A DNA stretch of 64,000 nt from Muribaculaceae bacterium Isolate-037 (Harlan) (GCA_003762615.1 RIAZ01000021.1:1-64000), one strand, 5' to 3'; positions 35,129 to 44,987 are shown, counted from the stretch's first letter. Numbers and translations are program-made. The notes: generated from the letters alone by a model not told the origin.

Positions 35129-35194
35129 TAGCATCAAACCTAATACGATTACAATTGAAGTTAACTTAACTTCATTCCATATAAACTCGCCCAC

Positions 35195-35647
35195 ATGAGA
35201 TTAGTGATTCAAAGAGTCAGCCGTGCCTCAGTTGAGATAGCCGGAAGCATACACAGCGAGATAGGCACCGGACTGATGATACTCGTCGGAATCCGCGAGG
35301 GAGACACCATTGCGGATGTAGATTGGCTCGTAGGGAAAACCGCCGCAATGCGGATATTTCCTGACGACAATGGCGTCATGAACCGCTCGCTCCTCGATGT
35401 CGATGGGGAAGCCCTTGCCGTCAGCCAATTCACCCTCAACGCCTCTACAAAGAAAGGGAACAGACCTAGCTACATACATGCCGCCGGACATGACACTGCG
35501 ATACCTCTATATGAGGCATATTGCGAGAAACTCTCAACGGCTTTGGGCAAACCGGTGAAACGTGGTGTCTTCGGAGCCGACATGCAGGTGTCTCTCGTGA
35601 ATGACGGACCTGTCACTATAATCATTGACTCCCTCCTAAAAGAATAA
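35195..35647 (+). CDS. dtd: D-aminoacyl-tRNA deacylase
   Basis: A 150-residue cytosolic enzyme that hydrolyses D-aminoacyl-tRNAs (and glycyl-tRNA-Ala), protecting translation. The N-terminal MRLVIQRVSRASVEI, the catalytic SQFTLNASTKKGNRPS (usual form SQFTLYADTxKGNRPS) and the cross-subunit Gly-cisPro counterpart near NDGPVTIII are present, and the length is standard. It has its own promoter; GH51 begins 89 nt downstream and may be independent. Confidence 0.95.
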   Translation: MRLVIQRVSRASVEIAGSIHSEIGTGLMILVGIREGDTIADVDWLVGKTAAMRIFPDDNGVMNRSLLDVDGEALAVSQFTLNASTKKGNRPSYIHAAGHDTAIPLYEAYCEKLSTALGKPVKRGVFGADMQVSLVNDGPVTIIIDSLLKE

Positions 35648-35736
35648 TACCCATCAACAGAATAAAAACTCCCCTCTCCTTATCTCCCCCTTCAGGGAGC
35701 CTATGCAAAACCATACAATTAACCTAATATTTTCTT

Positions 35737-37740
35737 ATGAAAAGACCTATTCTAACACTTGTGGCATTAGCCACAGCCACAAGCGCAATGATTGCTGCTC
35801 AGAAACCTGTCTCTGCGCCAAAAGGTGGGAAACAGATCAGCGACCATCTAATCGGTATCTTTTTTGAAGATATCAGTTCTTCCGCCGACGGAGGTCTCAA
35901 CGCCGAACTTATCCAGAACGGCTCATTCGAATACAATCCTATGGAGCGTGACGGATGGGGTCCGGGTACAAACTGGAAAATGATACGCCCCGGACATGCT
36001 CTCGGCAACCTGGAAGTGAAACAGCAAGACCCGATCCATCCCAACAACCCCAACTATATGCGCGTCTACGTAGAGCGCGTGCGTCCGTTCCGCGACTATA
36101 GCGGATGGATCGGGTTTGGCATGCAGAACGATGGTTTTGACGGTATAAGCGTAAAAAAGGATGCTGATTACGACTTCTCAATGTTCGTCCGCGATGTCAA
36201 CAAGAAGGGAATGAAAATTCGTGTGGCACTCGTGCAGCCGCAAGGCTGGGGCAAAGACCCTAAACTTCTCGCAGATGACACCATCTCAATCGACAGCAAC
36301 AACTGGAAGAGATACAGCTGCACACTACGTCCTACGGAAGACTGCACCAACGCTGCCTTGCAGTTCCTCGCTCTTGAGACCGGCGTGTTTGACGTCGATA
36401 TGGTTTCGCTCATGCCGCTTGACACATATAAGGGTCATGGCATACGCAAGGATCTTGCAGAGACAATCGAAAAACTGAATCCGAAATTCATGCGTTTCCC
36501 CGGAGGATGCGTGGTACATGGTGGCGGCGACGGCTTCTGGAATACCTACCACTGGAAAGAGACCGTAGGTCCGAAGGAGACAAGACGCCAGCAGAAAAAC
36601 ACATGGGGCTACCATCAGTCGATGAATATCGGTTATTACGAATATTTCCAGCTTTGTGAAGACATGGGCATGGAGCCTGTGCCTATCCTACCCTGCGGCG
36701 TAAGTTGCCAAGGCAGCAATGGTGGTTGGGGATTATGGCCCGAACAGGCTCAGGATGTTGTCGACATGAAGGATATGGACAGATGGACACAGGATGCCCT
36801 CGACCTTATCGAATGGGCAAATGGTGATGCTTCCACAAAATGGGGCAAGGTGAGAGCCGAAGCCGGTCATCCCGAACCATTCAACCTCAAATATCTCGGC
36901 ATCGGCAATGAGGAGAAGATTTCTCCCGAATTTGCAGAACGATTCAAATACATGTATGACAGAATCACTGCCGCTCACCCCGAAATAATCATCGTGGGCA
37001 CCGACGGTCCCGGTTCTCATCCCGGTAACCCCGACTATGAGGCAGGATGGAAACTTGCCGAAGAGCTTGAGATACCCATCAACGACGAGCATTACTACGA
37101 ACCCCGCGAATATTTCATGAAGTCGCGCCAGTATGATTCCTATCCCCGCGACAGGAAGAGCAAGGTATATCTCGGTGAATACGCATCAAAAGATAAGAAA
37201 CTCATCGATGCTCTCGCTGAGGCTCTCTATCTCCTTCATGTGGAGCGCAATGGCGACGTGGTTGTCATGACCTCCTACGCACCCCTCCTCGCCCGCAAGA
37301 ACGCCACAAACTGGAACCCAGACCTTATCTACTTCGACAACGAGCGCGTTTATCCCACATGCAGCTACTACGTGCAGCAGATGTTCGGACAGTCGCAGGG
37401 CGACTACTATTATGGTGATTGCGTGGAGGTGGAGAATCCCGATAAATCGGAAGGCGATGGCTTCCTCCAGGAGCAGTCGGTGATCCTCAACACCAAAGAC
37501 CGCAAGCTCTTCGTGAAAGTCTGCAACGCTACCGACAAGGAGAAAACCGCAAAAATCGACCTTTCCCGATTCAATATCAAGAAGAATGCGAAGATGACCG
37601 TGCTGAAGGGTAATCCTGAGGATGAGAACAATTTTGACGCACAGCCCATCTCCACCACAACTGAAGATGTGAAGGTAAGCAAGAAGATGAATGTGAAGCT
37701 CGCTCCATGGTCATTCGTAATGTATGAAATCAATCTCTAA
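35737..37740 (+). CDS. GH51 alpha-L-arabinofuranosidase
   Basis: A 667-residue exported retaining glycosidase that removes arabinofuranose side chains from arabinan or arabinoxylan. A signal peptide (to about residue 21, ending AMIAAQ) is followed by an N-terminal strand QISDHLIGIFFEDISSSADG, then an inserted beta-sandwich (about 90-225, CBM4-like) before the TIM barrel. The acid/base is Glu392 in LGIGNEEKIS and the nucleophile Glu481 in VYLGEYASK. The C-terminal beta domain closes the protein. The GH43 gene starts 22 nt downstream, so the pair is an operon. Confidence 0.94.
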   Translation: MKRPILTLVALATATSAMIAAQKPVSAPKGGKQISDHLIGIFFEDISSSADGGLNAELIQNGSFEYNPMERDGWGPGTNWKMIRPGHALGNLEVKQQDPIHPNNPNYMRVYVERVRPFRDYSGWIGFGMQNDGFDGISVKKDADYDFSMFVRDVNKKGMKIRVALVQPQGWGKDPKLLADDTISIDSNNWKRYSCTLRPTEDCTNAALQFLALETGVFDVDMVSLMPLDTYKGHGIRKDLAETIEKLNPKFMRFPGGCVVHGGGDGFWNTYHWKETVGPKETRRQQKNTWGYHQSMNIGYYEYFQLCEDMGMEPVPILPCGVSCQGSNGGWGLWPEQAQDVVDMKDMDRWTQDALDLIEWANGDASTKWGKVRAEAGHPEPFNLKYLGIGNEEKISPEFAERFKYMYDRITAAHPEIIIVGTDGPGSHPGNPDYEAGWKLAEELEIPINDEHYYEPREYFMKSRQYDSYPRDRKSKVYLGEYASKDKKLIDALAEALYLLHVERNGDVVVMTSYAPLLARKNATNWNPDLIYFDNERVYPTCSYYVQQMFGQSQGDYYYGDCVEVENPDKSEGDGFLQEQSVILNTKDRKLFVKVCNATDKEKTAKIDLSRFNIKKNAKMTVLKGNPEDENNFDAQPISTTTEDVKVSKKMNVKLAPWSFVMYEINL

Positions 37741-37762
37741 TCCGAGTCCTCGCATGCACATC

Positions 37763-39478
37763 ATGAAAAAACTTATTCTTTCAATCATACTCTGTCTCCC
37801 CGGCTTGCTGGGGATGGCAGCAGAGACATTCCGTAATCCGGTAATCAATGCCGACGTGCCTGACATAAGCGTATGCAAAGTGGCAGACACCTACTACATG
37901 ATCAGCACGACCATGCACCTCATGCCCGGCGCACCCATCATGAAATCAAAGGATATGGTCAACTGGGAAGTGGTGAGCTACGTCTTTGACCGTATAGATG
38001 ACGGCGACCGCTACAATCTGATTGACGGCAAGACCGTATACGGACAGGGGCAATGGGCATCAAGCCTACGTTATCACATGGGTAAATTCTGGGTCTGGTT
38101 CACTGCCAACGGTGAGCCGGGCAAAGGATTCATATTCTGTGCCGATAAGGCGGAGGGTCCATGGAAGCTCGTGACACGTCCGCCACACATGCACGATGCG
38201 TCTCTTTTCTTCGATGAAGATGGCAAACGCTACCTCTTCACAGGAAGCGGCGGATGCACCGTGGTGGAGCTTGACGAGAACTTCGAGCCAAAGGCAGGCG
38301 GGCTCAATAAAAAGGTGGTAGATGCCTCTACCGATCCTGAAGAGCGCGATGCTCTCCTCGAAGGGAGCAGTGTGATAAAGCACAACGGCAAATATTATAT
38401 CTGCATGATCTCCATGAAATGGGGAGTCGACGGACGTGTGCGACGCGAAGTGTGCTACCGTGCGGACAACATCGCCGGACCATACGAGAAGAAGATAATC
38501 CTGGAAACCCCATTCGAGACTTACGGAGGCGTAGGACAGGGATCTCTCGTAGGCGACGACCAGAGCGATCAGAACTGGTGGGCACTCATTTTCCAGGATC
38601 GTGACGGAATCGGACGCGTGCCATGCACATTGCCGGTGACCTGGGTTGACGGTTGGCCTATGGTCGGCGAGTTCACCGGAGAGATCAACAACAGTATCTC
38701 CGAAAACAAGGTGGATAACCCTACCGGCAACATCCATCTTGACCGCCGTGCCTACCGCACTCCATCCGACCTGAGCAAGAAGCACCCCTCCGTGAAAGGA
38801 CTTATCGGCAGCGATGAGTTTGATATGCTCCCCGTTGACCCGCAAGGTGGCTATCATGCCCGCCACGGCATGAACCTCTATTGGCAATGGAACCATAACC
38901 CCATCGATGAGGCATGGAGCCTTTCGGAGCGTCCCGGATTCCTGCGTCTGAAGACTGCGCGTGTGGTCAACAATCTCCAGATTGCACCCAACACACTCAC
39001 CCAGCGCATGTCCGGTCCGGAATGCACAGGTTCCGTGAAGATCGATCTCTCCGGCATGAAAGATGGTGATGTCTGCGGGCTCGCCGCCTTCAACAGCGAC
39101 AGTGGTCTGTTGCGCGTGATAAAGAAGGGGGGTAAATACGTCCTTCAGCTCACTGAAGAGAAATCCGTGTTCAAACAGCCTCACGACATTGACCATGTTG
39201 ATGTGGAGGTGATAAAGGAGATACCGTTGAAATTCAAGGGAAACTCCGATAAATTCATCTATCTTCGCGTGCATAGTGATTTCAATCCCGGACGCGACAT
39301 GGCATCATTCTCCTACAGCATGGACGGGGAGAAATGGCAAACGATTGGACGCGAAATCCGCATGACCTTTGACTATCGCCGTCATTTCATGGGCACCAAA
39401 TTCGCCATATTCAACTACGCCACCAAAAAGACAGGTGGATACGTGGATGTCGACTGGTTCCATTTTGACGAAAACTAA
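37763..39478 (+). CDS. GH43 beta-xylosidase/arabinofuranosidase
   Basis: A 571-residue exported enzyme. The start is placed at MKKLILSIILCLPGLLGMAA; the frame reaches back into GH51 but without a signal. The five-blade propeller domain (about 24-320) has the three GH43 acids: base Asp34 in NADVPDISVCKV, the pKa-modulating Asp in MHDASLFFDEDG, and acid Glu in ALLEGSSVIKHNG. A C-terminal concanavalin-like domain (about 345-565) is the GH43 beta-xylosidase type (GLRLKTARVV-like strand, then SYSMDGEKWQTIG). With GH51 it would trim arabinose and xylose residues. A terminator follows at 39498. Confidence 0.9.
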   Translation: MKKLILSIILCLPGLLGMAAETFRNPVINADVPDISVCKVADTYYMISTTMHLMPGAPIMKSKDMVNWEVVSYVFDRIDDGDRYNLIDGKTVYGQGQWASSLRYHMGKFWVWFTANGEPGKGFIFCADKAEGPWKLVTRPPHMHDASLFFDEDGKRYLFTGSGGCTVVELDENFEPKAGGLNKKVVDASTDPEERDALLEGSSVIKHNGKYYICMISMKWGVDGRVRREVCYRADNIAGPYEKKIILETPFETYGGVGQGSLVGDDQSDQNWWALIFQDRDGIGRVPCTLPVTWVDGWPMVGEFTGEINNSISENKVDNPTGNIHLDRRAYRTPSDLSKKHPSVKGLIGSDEFDMLPVDPQGGYHARHGMNLYWQWNHNPIDEAWSLSERPGFLRLKTARVVNNLQIAPNTLTQRMSGPECTGSVKIDLSGMKDGDVCGLAAFNSDSGLLRVIKKGGKYVLQLTEEKSVFKQPHDIDHVDVEVIKEIPLKFKGNSDKFIYLRVHSDFNPGRDMASFSYSMDGEKWQTIGREIRMTFDYRRHFMGTKFAIFNYATKKTGGYVDVDWFHFDEN

Positions 39479-39497
39479 TTTTCAAAATACAGAAGAC

Positions 39498-39533
39498 AGA
39501 AGCCCCAAGATCCGTGGGGCTTCTATCTTTTTA
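39498..39533 (+). terminator. Intrinsic terminator after GH43
   Basis: AGAAGCCCCA (39498-39507) pairs with TGGGGCTTCT (39515-39524) over 10 bp with a 7-nt loop, then ATCTTTTT. Confidence 0.88.
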
Positions 39534-39585
39534 ATCTGATTATCCTTAGTAATCTTTTTACGATTACTTAAACTGATTCACCATT

Positions 39586-40425
39586 ATGATTCTGAAAAAT
39601 ATATTCGCGGCATTACTTATCATGGCGGCAGAAATATCCGCTTCCGCACATAGCGTGGAGAATGTGACTATCGACGGCTCGAAAGGGAAACTCGCCGCCC
39701 GTGTCGAACTGCCCCAATTGGGGAACGACAAGAAATGCAACATAGTGATTCTCTGCCACGGCTTCTCCGGCAACATGAACGGACCTCTGCACGACGCAAT
39801 AGCCAACAATTTGTTGGAAAAAGGTATAGGTGTGGTGAGATTCGATTTCAACGGTCATGGAGCAAGCGAAGGTGCATTTAAAGAGATGACAGTGCCTAAT
39901 GAGATTGAAGATCTGAAGAAAGTGATCGAATGGACGCTTGATCAGACCTTCACACGCGACATATCGCTCGTGGGTCACTCACAGGGGGGAGTCGTGGCAG
40001 CCATGACAGCCGGACAGATCGGTTATCCCCAGATTAAGGCTCTTGCACTTATGGCTCCGGCGGCAGCGTTGCGCGACGATGCGTTGCGTGGTTCCACCAT
40101 GGGTGCTGTCTACGACCCTCTCAACGTTCCGGCGGAAGGTATCAAACTGCCATGGGGCGGACAGATACTCGGACGCGATTACATAACCACCGCCCTAAGC
40201 CTGCCTATCTATGAGACAGCCGCGCTCTATACCGGACCGACATTCATCATACACGGCACGGCAGACCGCGTTGTGCCTTACACCTACGGCGAACGCTTCA
40301 ACCAAGTGATAAAAGGGAGTGAGATAAATCTTGTCGACAAGGACGACCATGTATTCTCTCACACGAATGACGAGACTGCAAGCAAGGTTGCCGACTTTTT
40401 CTCCCATTCACTCTCCAAAAAATAA
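39586..40425 (+). CDS. Alpha/beta hydrolase, feruloyl/cinnamoyl-esterase-like
   Basis: A 279-residue exported hydrolase. The signal peptide covers about residues 1-22 (ending ISASA). The catalytic triad is visible: nucleophile Ser132 in LVGHSQGGVV, Asp in IHGTADRVVP, and His in DKDDHVFS. The oxyanion segment ILCHGFSGNMNG and the DFNGHGASEG loop match the family containing cinnamoyl/feruloyl esterases of gut bacteria (Est1E/LJ0536-like). Position after GH51 and GH43 supports release of ferulate from arabinoxylan, but the terminator at 39498 means it may be transcribed separately. Other short-chain esters remain possible. Confidence 0.78.
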   Translation: MILKNIFAALLIMAAEISASAHSVENVTIDGSKGKLAARVELPQLGNDKKCNIVILCHGFSGNMNGPLHDAIANNLLEKGIGVVRFDFNGHGASEGAFKEMTVPNEIEDLKKVIEWTLDQTFTRDISLVGHSQGGVVAAMTAGQIGYPQIKALALMAPAAALRDDALRGSTMGAVYDPLNVPAEGIKLPWGGQILGRDYITTALSLPIYETAALYTGPTFIIHGTADRVVPYTYGERFNQVIKGSEINLVDKDDHVFSHTNDETASKVADFFSHSLSKK

Positions 40426-40500
40426 GACCGCATATCCGACTATAAATCAAATTACTGAATATATACCCTCTAAAATCGCAAGAAAATTTATCCAAAAAAA

Positions 40501-40532
40501 TTTGCAGGGAATTAAAAAAGTTCGTAACTTTG
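40501..40532 (+). promoter_or_regulatory. tRNA-Pro promoter
   Basis: TTTG (40501-40504), 20 nt, TAACTTTG (40525-40532): exact consensus. Transcription would begin near 40539, giving a leader of about 104 nt before the tRNA. Confidence 0.8.
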
Positions 40533-40539
40533 CACCGCT

Positions 40540-40632
40540 TTAATCAAGCACCCCCGTTGAAATCTTAGGGTTTCAAACGATGGTATTTTGAAGCCCGATG
40601 CTTCACAATTGATACTGGTTGGTCTTGATTAA
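40540..40632 (+). ncRNA. Structured leader of the tRNA-Pro transcript
   Basis: TTAATCAAG (40540-40548) and CTTGATTAA (40624-40632) pair perfectly over 9 bp and would close the whole leader in one stem just before the tRNA. It may guide 5' processing by RNase P or other nucleases. I know no named RNA family for it. Confidence 0.4.
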
Positions 40633-40642
40633 GCTTATTATT

Positions 40643-40717
40643 CGGGGTGTAGCTCAGCCCGGTTAGAGTACGCGTCTGGGGGGCGTGTGGTCGCAAGTTC
40701 GAATCTTGTCACCCCGA
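40643..40717 (+). tRNA. tRNA-Pro (anticodon GGG)
   Basis: A full cloverleaf: acceptor CGGGGTG/CACCCCG, D arm GCTCAGCCCGGTTAGAGT, anticodon stem CGCGT/GCGTG with loop CTGGGGG (anticodon GGG), T arm GCAAGTTCGAATCTTGT. CCA is not encoded. The C1 and A discriminator fit a tRNA-Pro. Confidence 0.95.
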
Positions 40718-40724
40718 CTGAGTG

Positions 40725-40758
40725 AAGGTGTTGAAACAAAGTTTCAACACCTTTTTTT
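40725..40758 (+). terminator. Terminator of the tRNA-Pro unit
   Basis: AAGGTGTTGAAAC and GTTTCAACACCTT pair over 13 bp (40725-40737, 40741-40753) with loop AAA, then T-rich sequence. Confidence 0.9.
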
Positions 40759-40790
40759 ATTATCCAATCCCCACTACCAGTTCCCCTCAA

Positions 40791-40829
40791 AAAAAAGAAT
40801 AAGGCAGCGTCACTTACGCGCTGCCTTAT
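40791..40829 (-). terminator. Terminator of the hybrid sensor gene
   Basis: ATAAGGCAGCG (40799-40809) and CGCTGCCTTAT (40819-40829) form an 11-bp stem. On the minus strand it is followed by C and eight T residues. It starts 7 nt past the stop codon of the regulator gene. Confidence 0.9.
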
Positions 40830-40835
40830 GAAAAA

Positions 40836-43800
40836 TCAAATCTCAGATTCAATATTGGATATATATTCCGTCGGAGTCAATCCAAATTCCTTTTTGAATA
40901 CCTTAGAGAAGTAATTTGGATCAGAGAAACCAATTCTATAAGCAGTCTCACTGACGTTTAATCCAGACTTAAACAACTTGCAAGCTAAAGCCATCCGTTT
41001 ATGACGTATGAAATCAGTCATTGAAGTATTAAACAGACTCTTCATCTTCACGTGAAGAAGAGATCGAGATATGCCGAATTCTCTGGTTATATCTGCAATA
41101 GCAAATTCTGAATTTTCCAAATTCAATTCTACAAAATCATTCATCTTCCTAATGAAATCCTTGTCAAAGTCATTAAGGATTGGAGATATGTCGCCATCTT
41201 CTTCCTTATTATTGGTATCTTCTATATTCTCCGATTTATCTGACAAGTGATTGATTATAGAATTAAGAAATTTACGCCTACTTCTGAGAATATTTTGTAC
41301 GCGTAGTTCCAGAATCTGAGGATCAAATGGCTTCGCGACATAAGCCTCAGCACCAGCAGCAAATCCTTTCTTTATACTTTCTTCATCATTCTTGGCAGTC
41401 AAGAGTATGACAGGGATATGCGAAGTCTGTAGATCGTTCTTCAATCTTTCGCATAAAGTCTCGCCATCCATTTCCGGCATCATCACATCAGATACCACTG
41501 TATCAATCTGATGTTCTGATATGACTTTCAATGCCTCCACTCCATTAGTGGCAATGAATACATTATATGTTTTCCGGAAAGAATCTGAAAGAAAATCCAA
41601 TAAATCGGGATTATCCTCCACAATTAATATTGAAAGGCGGTCAGACGAATTTGCCATAACATAATTATCGGAAGGAGATTTATACCCGGTATTTATGGTG
41701 CGTCTGTAAGTAGGTTCGGGAGATGAGGGAGCCCCGGCATCAATTCTACAAGAAGAATCAAATGAATCCGGTGTCACGTTTAGAATGACGTTGAACGTGG
41801 TGCCACATCCAATCTCACTATTGACCGTAATCCTCCCCTTATGAATATCCACTAATTTCTTAACGGTTGCGAGTCCTATTCCCCAGCCTTGATGATTAGT
41901 GTTATATCCTCGTTTTGTCTGGTAATATTTCCTGAAAATGTTATCAAGTTCTGTCGGAGATATACCAATGCCTGTGTCACGCACTTCAAGCCATACATAT
42001 ATATTATTGTCATCTCCCTCTTTAATCGCGCCCCGCACAAAGATCTGTCCCCCCACTGGGGTGTATTTTATTGCATTTGACAATAAGTTGTAAAGTATCC
42101 GTTCAAGATATGCAGTTGAGAACCACACGTCTTCACCATTATTTTCAGTATTTACCTGAATTGAGATATTCTTTTCTATTGCAGCCTCATAAAAATAGCT
42201 GCACATTGTTTCAATAAAAATCAGTGGGTTGCCTTTCTGAAGATACAGCTGGAAATTTCCGGATTCCACACGGTTGAAAGTGACCAATTCATCAATAAGT
42301 CCTACCATTTTATTGGTATTTGCAATTGCCACCTCAAGACGCTTCATCGAGTCTTCAGTTAACGTCTGATTTTGGGATATATATTTCAACGGCGCCAATA
42401 TCAAACTCAGAGGCGTTTTAAGTTCATGAGAGATGTTGGTAAAAAATTCCATCTTATCACGATTCAACTCCTCACTCTTTTCCTTTTCCATCCGCGATAT
42501 CCTTATGGCATCTTTTTCTCTCATTCTTATTTTCATGAAATGCCAGATGATTCCGACAGCCAATATAAGCAATAGCAAATAAACGATAAATGCCCATACT
42601 GATAGATAGAACGGGGGGGCAATTTTTATCACGAGTTCCCTTACTGGAGCTGCATCCCAATTACCTGCTACAGATGCTGCCCGGATACGCAACCGATAGG
42701 TGCCAAAAGCAAGATCCATAGCAGTGAAACTTCTCTGATTTCCTACATCTCGCCAATCCTTGTCAATACCCACCATCATGACTTGATAATTTGTAGCATC
42801 CGCCGATGCCGGGTCTACTATACCATATAGTATGGTAAATGAACGAGAGTCCGAATAGCTAAGTTTAAGTTCATCATCCAAATCAAGCGGAGCCATCAAA
42901 GGAGAATCCGGCAATAACGGACTAATCTTCTCATTATTGATAAGCAAGTCCCATAAATGCACAACCTGCAAAGAGCCTTCAGCTTTTTTAATCTCCGGAT
43001 CAAAAGAGATAAGACCATTGACTGTGCCGAAATACAATTTACCATCAGAAGCCAATAAAGCTGAAGAAAAATTAAATTGATTCTCAGGAAGACCATCAGC
43101 TGTAGAGAAATGACGCACAATGTCATTTCCCGTATCTAAGCTAAAAAGTCCTTTTGAAGTGCTGACCCACACGAGTCCGGCATTATCCCCGGTGATGCTA
43201 CATATAGTACCAAATGCATTCGCTTCAGTTCCAAAAGGACGAATCTTCCCATGTGCAGAATCAAGCACATAGAGTCCACCATTGTTGGTGCCGATATAAA
43301 TACGTCCATTCCCATCCTGATGCAGCGCAGAGATATAGCAATCTCCCAATCCTGTGTCATCAGGATTGGCTGTCTTGTTCCATCCATGCACCTCACCGGT
43401 AGTAGAATCAATCCTAAAGAGTCCATTATTGACTGTGCCGATCCATAAATTATTATCCTTATCCACCAACATACAATAAATGAACTCATGATTTAGAATC
43501 GGTGAATTTATAGTGCCAAACGAATCAGTCTCCGGAATATAATAACGCAATCCAAACGTTGTTCCTATCCATATCCTGTCTTTTTCAAGAGCATCCTTCT
43601 GCTTTACGATACAGAATATGGCATCACTCCCCAATTCTGAGTTTGCCGTGAGATAATGGCTAACCCTTCCCGTGAGGAGATTATATCTGAACAAACCATT
43701 GCGGAATGAACCTATCCACATGTCATGCTGGCTGTCATCATAATACAATTCGTGCACATTTACCCCCAATGTCGAGATTTTGTCAAAGGATGCAACCTGA

Positions 43801-44939
43801 TTGCTCGACAAATCCATGATATTGAGTCCACCATCCTCTGTCGCCAGCCACAAAGTGCCCTTTTCCGGTTCTGAGATGCGACGTACCACTTTGCCTGAAA
43901 GTTCATTCTTATTATATCCAGGCGCAAACCATTTAAATTTGGTCTGCTTCTTCTTCATAAGATTAATACCACCGAAATAAGTGCCTATCCATATATTGTC
44001 AGATTGATCCATCACAATACTATAGACCGCATTGTCGTTTAGTTTATGGGAATTGACAAAATTCTGCTGAATTTTGTCAATATTATTAGTTTGTGGATCA
44101 ATCACGTTAATTCCCTTCTCCGTTCCAACCCATATTTTCCCCGATGCATCCTGTGTGATAGTTCTGACTGTACCATCAGTTAGCATGAGAGTATCATATA
44201 TTTTTGTGGTTCCTGATTTCAAATCAAGTCGCATAACTCCTTTTCCGTTCCGACCAATCCATAGATAGCCGTCGCGATCAAAAAATAGTGGAACGATGTC
44301 GTCAAATCCCATTAGGAAATCTGAATATAATTTTGAATCAAGGAATGAAACCGATTGCAGAGAGGAATCATACGACGCTATTGACTTGTCTGTAGATATA
44401 TAAACTCTATTGTCAGGAGATATTGCCATTCCTACAATATTGCCGTCTTCCTGACGGGATATCTTATGAAATTCATCCTGTCCGGGCAATAGATATCGCA
44501 TAGTCGTCTCTCCCAATACGATACATCCATCATGCGTCTCAGTCAGACATTTTACCCTCTCTCCTCCGACATCATAGGTGCAGAAAGAATCTGTAGCAGG
44601 AAGATATCTGCATATCCCTTTCTCTGTACCCACCCATATATTATCTTTAGAGTCTACCAATAATTGTATGACAAAATTATGGCACAATGAGGATGTGTCG
44701 CCGGGAATATGATAATATGTTTTAAACGAATAACCATCATAGCAGGCTAAACCGTTACGTGTGCCGATCCACAACCTACCTATACGGTCAAATGCCATAG
44801 TCTGTACCTGCTGATGTGGCAGGCCATCTGATATTTTTATATGAGAGAACAGATAATCGGAATTAATATTGTTTGCACCGCGGATCGCCACGGTGCAAAC
44901 AATACATAATATAGCTAATATAATCTTTCTTAAAAACAT
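40836..44939 (-). CDS. Hybrid two-component system regulator (HTCS) of the PUL
   Basis: A 1367-residue inner-membrane sensor-regulator. After a signal/anchor (1-21), a periplasmic double propeller built of two-component regulator repeats (LWIGTRNGLACYDG, IWVGTEKGICRY, LWIGTVNNGLFRID and others) runs to about 690. A Y_Y_Y domain (about 700-765, YRLRIRAASVAGNW) and a membrane helix (WAFIVYLLLLILAVGIIW) come next. In the cytoplasm are HisKA (FFTNISHELKTPLSL, phospho-His), HATPase (NLLSNAIKYTP; DTGIGIS; GWGIGLATVKKLV), a receiver with phospho-Asp in VVSDVMMPEMDGE, and an AraC-type HTH (IADITREFGISRSLL; IGFSDPNYFSKVFKKEFG). HTCS proteins bind a breakdown sugar directly and activate their PUL. It lies downstream of the minus-strand arm. 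Confidence 0.96.
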   Translation of the reverse strand: MFLRKIILAILCIVCTVAIRGANNINSDYLFSHIKISDGLPHQQVQTMAFDRIGRLWIGTRNGLACYDGYSFKTYYHIPGDTSSLCHNFVIQLLVDSKDNIWVGTEKGICRYLPATDSFCTYDVGGERVKCLTETHDGCIVLGETTMRYLLPGQDEFHKISRQEDGNIVGMAISPDNRVYISTDKSIASYDSSLQSVSFLDSKLYSDFLMGFDDIVPLFFDRDGYLWIGRNGKGVMRLDLKSGTTKIYDTLMLTDGTVRTITQDASGKIWVGTEKGINVIDPQTNNIDKIQQNFVNSHKLNDNAVYSIVMDQSDNIWIGTYFGGINLMKKKQTKFKWFAPGYNKNELSGKVVRRISEPEKGTLWLATEDGGLNIMDLSSNQVASFDKISTLGVNVHELYYDDSQHDMWIGSFRNGLFRYNLLTGRVSHYLTANSELGSDAIFCIVKQKDALEKDRIWIGTTFGLRYYIPETDSFGTINSPILNHEFIYCMLVDKDNNLWIGTVNNGLFRIDSTTGEVHGWNKTANPDDTGLGDCYISALHQDGNGRIYIGTNNGGLYVLDSAHGKIRPFGTEANAFGTICSITGDNAGLVWVSTSKGLFSLDTGNDIVRHFSTADGLPENQFNFSSALLASDGKLYFGTVNGLISFDPEIKKAEGSLQVVHLWDLLINNEKISPLLPDSPLMAPLDLDDELKLSYSDSRSFTILYGIVDPASADATNYQVMMVGIDKDWRDVGNQRSFTAMDLAFGTYRLRIRAASVAGNWDAAPVRELVIKIAPPFYLSVWAFIVYLLLLILAVGIIWHFMKIRMREKDAIRISRMEKEKSEELNRDKMEFFTNISHELKTPLSLILAPLKYISQNQTLTEDSMKRLEVAIANTNKMVGLIDELVTFNRVESGNFQLYLQKGNPLIFIETMCSYFYEAAIEKNISIQVNTENNGEDVWFSTAYLERILYNLLSNAIKYTPVGGQIFVRGAIKEGDDNNIYVWLEVRDTGIGISPTELDNIFRKYYQTKRGYNTNHQGWGIGLATVKKLVDIHKGRITVNSEIGCGTTFNVILNVTPDSFDSSCRIDAGAPSSPEPTYRRTINTGYKSPSDNYVMANSSDRLSILIVEDNPDLLDFLSDSFRKTYNVFIATNGVEALKVISEHQIDTVVSDVMMPEMDGETLCERLKNDLQTSHIPVILLTAKNDEESIKKGFAAGAEAYVAKPFDPQILELRVQNILRSRRKFLNSIINHLSDKSENIEDTNNKEEDGDISPILNDFDKDFIRKMNDFVELNLENSEFAIADITREFGISRSLLHVKMKSLFNTSMTDFIRHKRMALACKLFKSGLNVSETAYRIGFSDPNYFSKVFKKEFGLTPTEYISNIESEI

Positions 44940-44987
44940 TTAATTCTATGTTAACGGAATTGATTGAAACTTAAGATGAAATGGAGT

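Noticed and set aside
35640..35710. Possible second copy of the CCCCCTTCAGGG element seen at 30961
   Set aside because: Only about 12 nt match, within a short local palindrome (CTCCC/GGGAG); too little for a repeat claim.
38066..39274. 402-codon open frame antisense to GH43
   Set aside because: Shadow of a G/C-rich true gene; no domain, and the sense frame has full catalytic motifs.
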